Shown here: in pieces, positions 1 to 7,015 of the stretch
How positions within the stretch are numbered: the first letter of the stretch is position 1
How the letters are laid out: each line of letters begins with the position of its first letter
DNA from: an uncultured Collinsella sp.
GTDB taxonomy: Bacteria; Actinomycetota; Coriobacteriia; Coriobacteriales; Coriobacteriaceae
Reading direction: 5' to 3'
Length of the DNA stretch: 8,492 nucleotides
Assembly: GCA_902494605.1 (NCBI GenBank)
Contig: CABUUG010000078.1
Span: 1-8,492 of the forward strand
The notes under the pieces: generated by a model
Seen by the model: the letters and a program-made list of their open reading frames with translations, nothing else
Told to the model about the DNA's origin: nothing
Databases searched by the model: none
Translations under genes and position numbers: made by a program

Positions 1-2915
1 GCATTGTTGCCGCCGAGCGGGTGAGCGATGGTTTGGCATGCGTTGCCAAGGTCTTTAAGCCTCTTGTGGGCGCCGAGCGTTCGGCATATCAAAAGGTGGT
101 AAGCGCCGTAATGGGGCTTAATGGCCGCCCCGTGTCTCAAACGCATTTGCTGCCCATCTTTGCCTATCTGCACCAGGGCCTGAGCGCGACCGAAGTGGGG
201 GCTGCGGCTCCTCAGCTGTGGGATGTTTCCATTACGCCGCTGGCCACATGCCTTTTTGATCGTCCCCGTAGCAAGAATATGGTTAAGAGCCGCGTGATTC
301 CCGAGCTCAGCCAGGCAATCGAGTTGCTCCATACCGAGCTTGGCATTGTCCATCGTGACATTAAGCCGCAGAACGTCTACCTGTACGACAAGCAGATCGT
401 GCTCGGAGATTATGGCTCCGCCCGCTCGCTTGCCGGATTTGACAGCCGACTGACGAACACCATGACGCGCTCCGACGGCTACACGCCCGGTCGTGGCGGC
501 ATGGTCGACCCTCGTAACGACTGGTATTCGTTTGGCTACACGATCTGGACGCTCTACGAAAACAATGTCCATCCGCTGCAGGAGTTCATAAACGACAATA
601 CGCTTTCCGATCGCCAAGAGACGGGCGAGCCTGCAGACTTCAACCATCCGGAAGATGCGACCTTGGGGAACCTGCTCAAGGGTTTGACGTTTGAGCTATC
701 GGGCGAGCGCTTTGGCTACGAAGAGGTCAAAGACTGGATGGCCGATCCAGAACATTTCTATCGCAAACTTCCCACCATGGATGCCGGTAGCGCACGCAAA
801 CCTTACGAGTTTGCCGGCAAGCTGTATAGCGATCCGGTGTTGCTCGCTCGCACGCTGTCCTCCAATTGGGACGAGGCCAAGCTTCGCATGAGCCAGCAGC
901 AGCTCGAAAACCTGATGGGCGACTGGGGTGAAAATGACCTGCAGACCAGGATTCACCAGTTGGTCGAAGAGGATATCCAGACAGCGTCCAATCCCGACCT
1001 GGCCCTTGCTTGCGTAATCTATGAGATGTCCAACGGCAAGATTATGTCGTGGCGCGGCGAGGATGTCTCGCTCACCGATGCGAGCGATGCCCTCCCGGCA
1101 CGCATCGCCAAGATGGATGTCACCGAAATTGATCGCTACGCCGTTCTGTCCGGTCTCGACGGGTCAAAATCGTCAGGCGTGCTGCCTTCGGGATTTTTAT
1201 CTCGCATTCTTTCTCAAGACAACGATCTTAACGATGAGCGCGCAAAGCTTGCTGCCGATATTCATGAACTCGAAAAGTTGGCGCTGCACTCGAGTGATCC
1301 TCATTTCGCTGCTTGTTTATTCAAGGGGTTGCTGACGCGCAACGAGGAGAAAAGTTCTGCTGCTCAGACGGTGCTTATGTCGGTTGTTAATCGTCCGGCG
1401 GCGTTTTTTGGCGTTTGCTCGTCGGCTCACAAGCTGGATGAATTCTTGCTCAATTTTGCGGGCGTTTCTGAGATGGCGGCAATTATCTCGGCTCGAGATG
1501 CGGCAACTTCGCACGGAGCCGTCGATATAGATGTCGTGATCGATTATATGGATAAGGTCGCGGTCAATAAGAAAGCGGTGCGCGCGTTTTATCGTAAATT
1601 TGGTAGCTATGCTGCTTGGCTGTGGCTTGCCGCCCACACCGACCTCTACGACTCGGCCCAAGGCTCTGTGGGCGAGGCGGTTAAAGTTGCCCTGCTCGGA
1701 TTGAATCCGCCGGCAAACACTGCCGTTTCCATGCTCATTCAGGCTGGTTCCAACGCGCGTCTTGAGGGAATCAAGCTTCGGGAAGATATGGAGCTCACGC
1801 CTGTTCCGTATGTGAACGGCTGGGAAGTCGACGGAAAGCACGGAACGCGCCCCTGCACGCGCAATGCGCTGTTTTGCGCTCAGGTCGGCGACGATGCCGT
1901 GCCACGCGGCTATGTGGCCGAGCTTATATCCCAAGGCGTTGACGAGCGGTTGCTCGCGGCTCGCGGCGTAAGGCTTCTTGCAGATGAAAGCTTGATCTCC
2001 TCTGCCGAATATGCTGAGTTCCTCGAGGATAGCCGCGGTGTTGCAGACGGCTCCTTAAAGGCCGCTATCGAGCAGGATACACGCGATTACGGTGTCGTTG
2101 AGGGTATTGCCGATAGCGATGCTCGCGCTGCTGCCATAAAGAAGGAGCAGCGGGGTGTTTTGATGTATACCGTTCTTGTGGCGCTTCTTTACTGCATCCT
2201 TATCATGTGCTCCCGTGGTGCCTTTGGTCAGCTGATTGTTTCTTGGGGTTCGTTTGGTCCGCTTGCGGGCATTTTCCTGGCGGTTGCGTTTATTGGCTGC
2301 TTTGGTTTTCTCGCTCTCAATCTTCTGCGCTCTTATTCGGCCGCCGATCGTGTTAGCGCGCTTAGGAACGATATCGATGCCAATTCGGATGCGCTTGAAC
2401 GATATTTGCTCCAGCTCGTTGAGTTTGCCGATCGTAAGGGGCAGGTTTTTGAGGAGCTTGCGATGTCGGCAGAGGACAAGCCTCTTGCTCAGGTCGGTTC
2501 GCTTGCATTTTCAAGTGGTCGTGCGCCGGCGGCGTTTTACATGGATCCGCAGCTGATGGACAGACTGGGACGCTATGCTGGCCGCTTGGTCGTTTTCGTT
2601 CCGCTTGTCACCAGCGCCTTTGGGTTTATGGGAACGATGTTTGTTGATGGCGACACGTTTACCAAGCTTGACGTAGTAATGGCGATTCTCATCGGTGGTA
2701 TGACGGTCATGCTTCTCTTTGGAGACGATGCTCACCCCGGTAGTGCAAAGTCGATTCGCACCTGGCTTTTCTCTTGGATCCTGCCGATCGTCATCGAGTT
2801 TTTCCTCTGGGGTATTGTGACCATTGCACAGCTGCTTAGTATCTTCGGATTTATTGTGATGCTGATTGGCTTTGGAATCTGCGCATTCTTCTTCTACCTT
2901 TTCCTTTCCGCCTAA
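1..2915 (+). CDS. Membrane-anchored serine/threonine protein kinase, 5' end outside the window
   Basis: The N-terminal third is a Hanks-type protein kinase. Numbering from the GTG at 21, the candidate beta3 lysine is K10 in VAKVFK, the catalytic loop is HRDIKPQN at 111-118, the metal-binding motif is DYG at 130-132 in place of DFG, and the helix-F aspartate is D167 in DWYSFG. A GERFGYEEVKDW segment ends the C-lobe, a form I associate from memory with bacterial kinases near vWA and PP2C genes. The APE motif is degenerate (GYTPGR at 153-158). A long soluble region from about 261 is unassigned. Hydrophobic segments at about 712-735, 740-773, 855-875, 883-902 and two within 914-964 anchor it in the membrane. 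The GTG at 21 is not the real start: the frame is open to base 3 and the upstream residues (IVAAERV) fit kinase strand beta2, so the glycine loop lies upstream. It heads the operon here. The kinase fold is secure; substrate unknown. Confidence 0.88.
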   Translation, partial: IVAAERVSDGLACVAKVFKPLVGAERSAYQKVVSAVMGLNGRPVSQTHLLPIFAYLHQGLSATEVGAAAPQLWDVSITPLATCLFDRPRSKNMVKSRVIPELSQAIELLHTELGIVHRDIKPQNVYLYDKQIVLGDYGSARSLAGFDSRLTNTMTRSDGYTPGRGGMVDPRNDWYSFGYTIWTLYENNVHPLQEFINDNTLSDRQETGEPADFNHPEDATLGNLLKGLTFELSGERFGYEEVKDWMADPEHFYRKLPTMDAGSARKPYEFAGKLYSDPVLLARTLSSNWDEAKLRMSQQQLENLMGDWGENDLQTRIHQLVEEDIQTASNPDLALACVIYEMSNGKIMSWRGEDVSLTDASDALPARIAKMDVTEIDRYAVLSGLDGSKSSGVLPSGFLSRILSQDNDLNDERAKLAADIHELEKLALHSSDPHFAACLFKGLLTRNEEKSSAAQTVLMSVVNRPAAFFGVCSSAHKLDEFLLNFAGVSEMAAIISARDAATSHGAVDIDVVIDYMDKVAVNKKAVRAFYRKFGSYAAWLWLAAHTDLYDSAQGSVGEAVKVALLGLNPPANTAVSMLIQAGSNARLEGIKLREDMELTPVPYVNGWEVDGKHGTRPCTRNALFCAQVGDDAVPRGYVAELISQGVDERLLAARGVRLLADESLISSAEYAEFLEDSRGVADGSLKAAIEQDTRDYGVVEGIADSDARAAAIKKEQRGVLMYTVLVALLYCILIMCSRGAFGQLIVSWGSFGPLAGIFLAVAFIGCFGFLALNLLRSYSAADRVSALRNDIDANSDALERYLLQLVEFADRKGQVFEELAMSAEDKPLAQVGSLAFSSGRAPAAFYMDPQLMDRLGRYAGRLVVFVPLVTSAFGFMGTMFVDGDTFTKLDVVMAILIGGMTVMLLFGDDAHPGSAKSIRTWLFSWILPIVIEFFLWGIVTIAQLLSIFGFIVMLIGFGICAFFFYLFLSA

Positions 2916-2916
2916 T

Positions 2917-2934
2917 AGAGCGGGTCGCTCTTTT
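2917..2934 (+). terminator. Short hairpin plus T-run just after the kinase stop
   Basis: AGAGCG (2917-2922) pairs with CGCTCT (2926-2931) across a 3-base GGT loop, and Ts continue to 2934. The stem begins one base after the kinase stop codon. It has only six pairs and a short T-run, so it is probably a weak terminator or a 3'-end stabiliser, not a full stop for transcription into the downstream genes. Confidence 0.4.
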
Positions 2935-2948
2935 CATGAACCGTTTTG

Positions 2949-2983
2949 GGTCGCCAAGGAGGGTTTCTGACTCCTTGGTGACC
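2949..2983 (+). terminator. 13-bp hairpin in the kinase-to-downstream gap
   Basis: Bases 2949-2961 pair with 2971-2983 over 13 positions, with one G-T wobble at 2953/2979, around a 9-base loop (2962-2970). The following TGTTAATTTT is T-rich but interrupted. It could be a partial terminator, an attenuator or an mRNA-processing or stability hairpin that lowers expression of the next genes relative to the kinase. On the minus strand it has no T-run, so a plus-strand role is favoured. Confidence 0.5.
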
Positions 2984-3003
2984 TGTTAATTTTGATAAAC
3001 GAT

Positions 3004-3008
3004 AGGAG
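3004..3008 (+). promoter_or_regulatory. Ribosome binding site for the 208-aa gene
   Basis: AGGAG ends six bases before the ATG at 3015. A closer ATG at 3010 is in another frame and too near the site to be used. Confidence 0.75.
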
Positions 3009-3014
3009 CATGGT

Positions 3015-3641
3015 ATGCCCACGCTACGACTGGGGAATCTTTTCTCGGATTCCAATAATGGTCGCCAACAGCGACCGGTGGTGCCTCGACCGCAGGTTCC
3101 CAATACACCGCAACGCAATGACGGTCTCCATGGTACCGAGCGACGCGCCATGGCTGCCTTTGATGACATGTTGGGTATTGAGAACGTGGCGTCTCAACGC
3201 GGCTCTCAAACAAATACACACTTGCGTTCGAACATGGCTCAACGTGAGATTCGAAACGACGTGGTGATCAATGAAGGTTTGGGTTCGTACGATGGACGTC
3301 CGTGTTCCATCAGGATCTACGAGAACCACCTTGAGATTATCGCCAAGCGTGAGGGGTCAACGCTCGATAACCATTCTGTGGTCAAGTCACTCGTTCCAGG
3401 CCTGGGTCATAGCAAGGCAGTGGCGGGCAGGCTTTTCGCTCCGGGCAATTCCAATCCGCCGATTATCATCCCCTTTAATTCTCTGAGCGGGTTTCAAGAA
3501 GTGAGCGGCTTTATGCCCACGTTCGTCTTTAACCGGCGTAATCCTCAGACCAGAAAGATGGAGACGCACACTATCAAGACGGTGACCAGGGAGTTTGGGT
3601 ATGCGCTTAACCGCTATGCCCAGACGCACTTCCATTACTAA
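3015..3641 (+). CDS. Uncharacterised 208-aa protein, possible PH-like C-terminal domain
   Basis: I do not recognise this protein. The ATG at 3015 has a good AGGAG site. Residues 1 to about 80 are rich in Asn, Gln, Arg and Pro and look disordered. Residues about 81-208 form a compact domain with alternating hydrophobic strands: SIRIYENHLEII, then IIIPFNSLSGFQ, then TFVFNRR, ending in a probable helix (EFGYALNRYAQ). A strand, then a loop, then an IPF-x-x-[LI]-SGF strand recalls bacterial PH-like or GRAM-like domains, which bind membranes or partner proteins; this is a fold guess without a diagnostic motif. There is no signal peptide or membrane segment, so it should be cytoplasmic. It lies 18 bases before the next start and is probably co-transcribed with it, so an adaptor between kinase and membrane proteins is possible but inferred. 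Confidence 0.75.
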   Translation: MPTLRLGNLFSDSNNGRQQRPVVPRPQVPNTPQRNDGLHGTERRAMAAFDDMLGIENVASQRGSQTNTHLRSNMAQREIRNDVVINEGLGSYDGRPCSIRIYENHLEIIAKREGSTLDNHSVVKSLVPGLGHSKAVAGRLFAPGNSNPPIIIPFNSLSGFQEVSGFMPTFVFNRRNPQTRKMETHTIKTVTREFGYALNRYAQTHFHY

Positions 3642-3642
3642 T

Positions 3643-3651
3643 AGGTGAAGG
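3643..3651 (+). promoter_or_regulatory. Ribosome binding site that sets the start of the 413-aa gene
   Basis: AGGTGAAGG lies between the previous stop and the ATG at 3660, with 8 bases from its last G to the ATG. The in-frame GTG at 3645 falls inside this site and has no purine-rich site of its own upstream, so the ATG is preferred. Confidence 0.7.
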
Positions 3652-3659
3652 CAAAACAT

Positions 3660-4901
3660 ATGGCAAACGATAAACAGCAAGAGGGCCTGTCGGCGCAAGA
3701 GCGTCTCGCCCGTCTTTATAGTGCTCGTGCTGAGGGACAGCAAGAGGACGCGACGTCGTTCGCGGGTGAGACTGCGGGAGTGTCCATTTCGTCAGAAGTA
3801 CCGCAGGCTCAAACGGTTTCTACTCAGGAGCGTCTCGACCGCCTGCGTGCGCGACGCGCCGGCGTGCCTCTTCCGGGCGATCCGGAGGCAGCTACTCCGG
3901 TAAACAACGAGGGTGCGAATCGCCCTCGCTTTAACATCAATCTTTCGCGCATCGTGGACGCGATTCCCACCATTGTTCGGTTTTTCCCGCTGCGTATTTT
4001 TACGGTTTGGGGGCTCTGCTCGGTCTGGTACCGCATGTACTTGAACACTGGCGGAGACGATGTGCTGCATACGGGGCTTCCGGCGCCGGGGTATAGCGCA
4101 TTCAATCCATTCGCTCTGGGTGCTGTTGTATTCATTGGTCTTCTCGTAGTTTTGACGGAAATCATTGCCGGCCCGTTGAGCCTGATCATTAAGCAGCTAA
4201 TCATCGGCGCCACGTATTTCTTCCGCGGTTCCGCCGCCACCCGCGAGGCCCGCGACCGTGCGCACGCGAACTTCAGCCTGCGCCGGCTCGTCACCGAGAC
4301 GGTCCGCGGCTACCACAGCGGCTACTCGGTCTTCGGCTCCATGGCCCGCGCGACCCGCGGCGCCCGCAACAGCGCCTCCACGCTCGATTACGGCGTCGGG
4401 GCCTTCACGGGGGAGGATCCCAACGCGCCCGTCTACGACGACGGCCTGGGCGGCCGCCCCTCGCAGATGGAGCTCACTGACGACGCGGCGTCGAGGATCT
4501 GGGACCTGTACTACCCGGCCTACGGCGCCGAGGGCCCCATGTCCAACCTGCACGAGGCGCTCGCCTCGGGCGACCCGCAGGACTACACGACCCTGATGAG
4601 CCTCGCCCTCAACGTGGCGGAGTGGTGCGAGCAAAACGGCACGCCCGACACGCACGGCTGGTTCGACGACCCCGCCTACCCGGGCGACTACGTCGACGCC
4701 GGCACGTTCTACCTCATGGCGTACTCGTTCTGGGAGCGGGAGGCCGAGGCGCGGCGCGTGGGGCCGATCGAGCCGCTCGCGGACGACATGAGCCGCTTCA
4801 TCCTGCGCCACCTGAGCGACTGGTCGCGCGAGAACGCCCACGCCTACCGCTGGCGCGGCGACTGGCGCGACGCTGACTACTTCGACAAGGACCGCCTGTA
4901 G
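3660..4901 (+). CDS. Uncharacterised 413-aa membrane protein with composition-mosaic 3' half
   Basis: I do not recognise the family. The charged, probably disordered N-terminal tail carries two copies of a helix-like motif: AQERLARLYSAR (12-23) and TQERLDRLRARR (55-66). Hydrophobic segments lie at about 98-127 (core 110-124) and 153-175, suggesting two membrane passes with both ends in the cytoplasm. Residues from about 190 form a soluble domain rich in acidic and aromatic residues with no motif I can name. From about base 4205 the composition changes: codons at 4260-4319 end in G or C in 20 of 20 cases, against 12 of 20 at 3960-4019. Row G+C rises from 52% (3961-4020) to 72% (4261-4320) and 75% (4801-4860). 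This fits replacement of the C-terminal domain by recombination. The frame is continuous, so the product should be intact. It is probably co-transcribed with both neighbours. Confidence 0.82.
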   Translation: MANDKQQEGLSAQERLARLYSARAEGQQEDATSFAGETAGVSISSEVPQAQTVSTQERLDRLRARRAGVPLPGDPEAATPVNNEGANRPRFNINLSRIVDAIPTIVRFFPLRIFTVWGLCSVWYRMYLNTGGDDVLHTGLPAPGYSAFNPFALGAVVFIGLLVVLTEIIAGPLSLIIKQLIIGATYFFRGSAATREARDRAHANFSLRRLVTETVRGYHSGYSVFGSMARATRGARNSASTLDYGVGAFTGEDPNAPVYDDGLGGRPSQMELTDDAASRIWDLYYPAYGAEGPMSNLHEALASGDPQDYTTLMSLALNVAEWCEQNGTPDTHGWFDDPAYPGDYVDAGTFYLMAYSFWEREAEARRVGPIEPLADDMSRFILRHLSDWSRENAHAYRWRGDWRDADYFDKDRL

Positions 4902-4906
4902 GCGGC

Positions 4907-4914
4907 GGAGGGGG
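4907..4914 (+). promoter_or_regulatory. Ribosome binding site for the first LRR gene
   Basis: GGAGGGGG ends 8 bases before the ATG at 4923. It lies in the short gap between two genes of the same strand, supporting coupled expression. Confidence 0.7.
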
Positions 4915-4922
4915 AAACACGG

Positions 4923-5828
4923 ATGGCAATTAATCAGAACGGGTCTGGCCGCGGGGGCGCCGGGTCCAACGGATCGGATGTCAACGATATCGTGAACCGC
5001 TTGGGCGGTCCGCGCGTGGTGATCGTTCTTGCCGTGGTGGTGGTCATCGCCATTGTGGCGGTCACATCCATTACAAGTGGCATCTCCGATACCAATCAGC
5101 AGACCGAGCAACGCGCCGAGGCCAAACAGCAGCAGGAGGATGAGGCGGCGCGCGCTCAGCGTAAAAAGGAAAAAGAGGAGCGCCACCAGGAAGAAGCGAA
5201 AAAGGCCACAGTGCTCACGCTCGATGAGATTACGGACGAGGCACTGCGCTCGGACTTAGCACTCGATGCAGATGAGGACGGCAATATTTCGCAAGAGACT
5301 GCGGATGAAGCTAGCTCAATCGATGTCGAGTCGTTTGATTCGCTTCCGCTGTTGGCCAGCTTCCACAACATCACGACGTTTGGCATCGGCGACTACGACA
5401 GCGAAAGCTACGACATAAGCTCCATTAGCAATATCACTCATCTGTCCATTGGCGACTGCTCGGTGCCTCAGGTTGATCTCACGCGTTTTCCTCAGCTACA
5501 GCGCGTTACCATAAACAGGCTCGAGAGCTCCGTCGATACCTTGAATGCCAAAAACATGTCCTCGTTGACGAACGTCCAGATCGAAGGCCTTGATGGCAGC
5601 ATTGGGACACTTGACCTGTCGGGTGATGTGAACCTCGAGGTTCTGAAGATCGGTAGCAGAGTCGAAACGCTCAATCTGTGCGGGGCAGGCAGGGAAGATG
5701 CCTTCCATTTCACTTTTACACCCAATCGTGTTGGCAAGATCTTGTACGACAGCCACACGAGCAGCAGCCTGGTCGAGTATTTGCAAAAAATGAGCAGTGA
5801 CTACGGCTACACCATGGAGCAGCAGTAG
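4923..5828 (+). CDS. Single-pass membrane protein with coiled-coil stalk, EF-hand-like loop and LRR domain (paralogue A)
   Basis: A Gly/Asn/Ser-rich tail (1-25) with RLGGPR at 26-31 leads into one transmembrane helix (about 31-52). By the positive-inside rule the C-terminus faces outside. Residues about 55-97 are a stalk of Glu, Lys, Arg, Gln and Ala, likely coiled coil. An EF-hand-like loop follows (D115-A-D117-E-D119-G-N-I122), but position 12 is Thr instead of Glu. Residues about 140-301 hold irregular leucine-rich repeats with strands such as ITHLSIGDC, LTNVQIEGL and LEVLKIG. The layout recalls Gram-positive surface LRR proteins with a DxDxDG cap before the repeats. These usually bind proteins, so a ligand sensor or adhesion role is inferred. 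There is no sortase motif or cleavable signal peptide, so it should stay membrane-anchored. It is paralogous to the next gene in the membrane segment and C-terminal tail. Confidence 0.82.
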   Translation: MAINQNGSGRGGAGSNGSDVNDIVNRLGGPRVVIVLAVVVVIAIVAVTSITSGISDTNQQTEQRAEAKQQQEDEAARAQRKKEKEERHQEEAKKATVLTLDEITDEALRSDLALDADEDGNISQETADEASSIDVESFDSLPLLASFHNITTFGIGDYDSESYDISSISNITHLSIGDCSVPQVDLTRFPQLQRVTINRLESSVDTLNAKNMSSLTNVQIEGLDGSIGTLDLSGDVNLEVLKIGSRVETLNLCGAGREDAFHFTFTPNRVGKILYDSHTSSSLVEYLQKMSSDYGYTMEQQ

Positions 5829-5843
5829 CGATGCGCTCAAGTG

Positions 5844-5848
5844 AGGAG
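5844..5848 (+). promoter_or_regulatory. Ribosome binding site that sets the start of the second LRR gene
   Basis: AGGAG ends 7 bases before the ATG at 5856. An in-frame GTG at 5841 overlaps the upstream edge of this site and lacks its own Shine-Dalgarno sequence, so the ATG is chosen. Confidence 0.75.
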
Positions 5849-5855
5849 AAGCGAT

Positions 5856-6920
5856 ATGGCGAATTTTAAGCCCGACATGTCTTGGCGGGATAACGAACGG
5901 GTTCAGCGTGTGACCGGGCAGCCTTCGGGCGGGGTTAATGAGCGGGCTGCGGAGACGCCGGATGTGCGGGTGAATATGCGTCCGAACGGGCAGACAACCG
6001 AACAGTCTGCTGGGCAGGCGCAGCAGACGCCGGGGCGTTCGACAAGTCGGATCCCTCGCCCTGCCGGCCAGCCGAATGGACAGGCAGCTGAGCGTGCTAA
6101 TGAAGCCGTCTCTCGCTTGGGCGGCGTTCGCGCCCTGGTAGTGCTTGCGGCGGTTGTGGTCATAGGCGCGGTTGCCGCTTTCGCCGTGATTGGCGGCGTC
6201 GGTGATGTGCAGGGCGGCGGGGGAGCCTCGTCGAGCGCCTCTAAAGAGTCGAGCTCAACTGACGCCTCTGGCTCCGAGACCAAGAAAGAAAAAGGTCTCG
6301 TCGATGTTGATGCGATCTCGGATGATACGCTGCACGGGCTGCTTGCCGACTACGATAACGATGACGATGGCCAGCTGACCGCCAAGGAGACCCAGCGCAT
6401 CACGGAGCTGGTCGTGAGTGACGAGGTGACGGATTTCACGCCCATTAGCAAGCTGAACAAGCTCGACACGCTCGGCATCAATACCCTGAGCGCCAAGAGT
6501 GCGGACTTTAGCGAGCTCGAGGCACTCGAGGTGCTCAAGTTTGGCGACATGACGACCCAGGACCTCGACCTGAGCGTCTGCCCCAAGCTTAATGCCTTTA
6601 AGATCGAGGGCCTTAAGGGTGCTGTCAGTTCCATCAACGCCTCGGGTCTTAAGAACCTGATGTTCTTTACCGTTGACCAGGGCCTTCAGGGTGACGTCGA
6701 GAAGATTGATCTTTCGAACGATGACATTCTTGGCGCACTCGAGATTACCTGCAACGTCGGTGAGCTCAACCTGTCGGGTTGCAGCCACTCGTTCCCCAAG
6801 CTCAACATTGCCGCTGATCACATCGACAAGATCGTGGTCGACAGCAACACCAATGCCGACCTGGTGGCTACCCTGCGTGACCTCTGCGCTCAGAAAGGCT
6901 GGACGCTAGAGGAACGGTAG
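5856..6920 (+). CDS. Single-pass membrane protein with EF-hand loop and LRR domain (paralogue B)
   Basis: This 354-aa protein starts with a long disordered cytoplasmic tail (1-85) rich in Gln, Pro, Gly, Arg and Thr/Ser. SRLGGVR (86-92) leads into a transmembrane helix (about 93-113). A Gly/Ser-rich flexible stalk follows (116-146), where paralogue A has a charged coiled coil. The EF-hand loop is canonical over all 12 positions: D167, D169, D171, G172, L174 and E178. Residues about 190-354 hold irregular leucine-rich repeats (LDTLGINTL, LEVLKFGDM, LNAFKIEGL, VGELNLSGC). The end, IDKIVVDSNTNADLV then GWTLEER, aligns with VGKILYDSHTSSSLV then GYTMEQQ of paralogue A. The predicted topology puts the calcium loop and repeats outside. 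As last gene of the block it ends just before a strong terminator. The Thr/Ser in its tail are possible targets of the upstream kinase, which is inference only. Confidence 0.82.
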   Translation: MANFKPDMSWRDNERVQRVTGQPSGGVNERAAETPDVRVNMRPNGQTTEQSAGQAQQTPGRSTSRIPRPAGQPNGQAAERANEAVSRLGGVRALVVLAAVVVIGAVAAFAVIGGVGDVQGGGGASSSASKESSSTDASGSETKKEKGLVDVDAISDDTLHGLLADYDNDDDGQLTAKETQRITELVVSDEVTDFTPISKLNKLDTLGINTLSAKSADFSELEALEVLKFGDMTTQDLDLSVCPKLNAFKIEGLKGAVSSINASGLKNLMFFTVDQGLQGDVEKIDLSNDDILGALEITCNVGELNLSGCSHSFPKLNIAADHIDKIVVDSNTNADLVATLRDLCAQKGWTLEER

Positions 6921-6970
6921 GATTCTCCAAAGGGATGGATCAGTGTTTGTCGCAAAGCCATAGCTAAATG

Positions 6971-7005
6971 AAAAGGGGGCTCGGTTCAACCGAGCCCCCT
7001 TTTTT
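6971..7005. terminator. Strong bidirectional terminator between converging genes
   Basis: AAAAGGGGGCTCGG (6971-6984) pairs with CCGAGCCCCCTTTT (6990-7003) around the TTCAA loop (6985-6989). The T-run at 7000-7005 serves the plus-strand operon. The A-run at 6971-6974 becomes a T-run on the minus strand and can serve the TIR gene, which ends at 7016. The long GC-rich stem makes this the clearest regulatory element in the window. Confidence 0.93.
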
Positions 7006-7015
7006 GGCGTATTCA

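Noticed and set aside
21..23. GTG as the kinase start
   Set aside because: The frame is open to the window edge, the residues before it fit kinase strand beta2, and a start here would remove the glycine loop.
1317..1934. Minus-strand open frame of 205 codons inside the kinase gene
   Set aside because: It is fully antisense to a well-supported gene, and no domain pattern was seen in its translation.
2975..3000. Possible promoter (TTGGTG then GATAAA) before the 208-aa gene
   Set aside because: The -35-like element lies within the hairpin and the -10 match is poor, so it cannot be separated from chance by eye.
3645..3647. GTG as the start of the 413-aa gene
   Set aside because: It falls inside the probable ribosome binding site for the ATG at 3660 and has no site of its own.
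4260..4901. Polymorphic toxin domain at the C-terminus of the 413-aa protein
   Set aside because: The domain change is suggestive, but no toxin motif, export signal or adjacent immunity gene is visible.
4197..5186. Long minus-strand open frame of 329 codons
   Set aside because: It lies antisense to the 413-aa and first LRR genes, in the GC-rich block where stop codons are rare. Its translation is low-complexity Ala/Val/Arg/Gly and runs across a gene boundary, so it is a composition artefact.
5841..5843. GTG as the start of the second LRR gene
   Set aside because: It abuts the AGGAG that serves the ATG at 5856 and lacks its own site.
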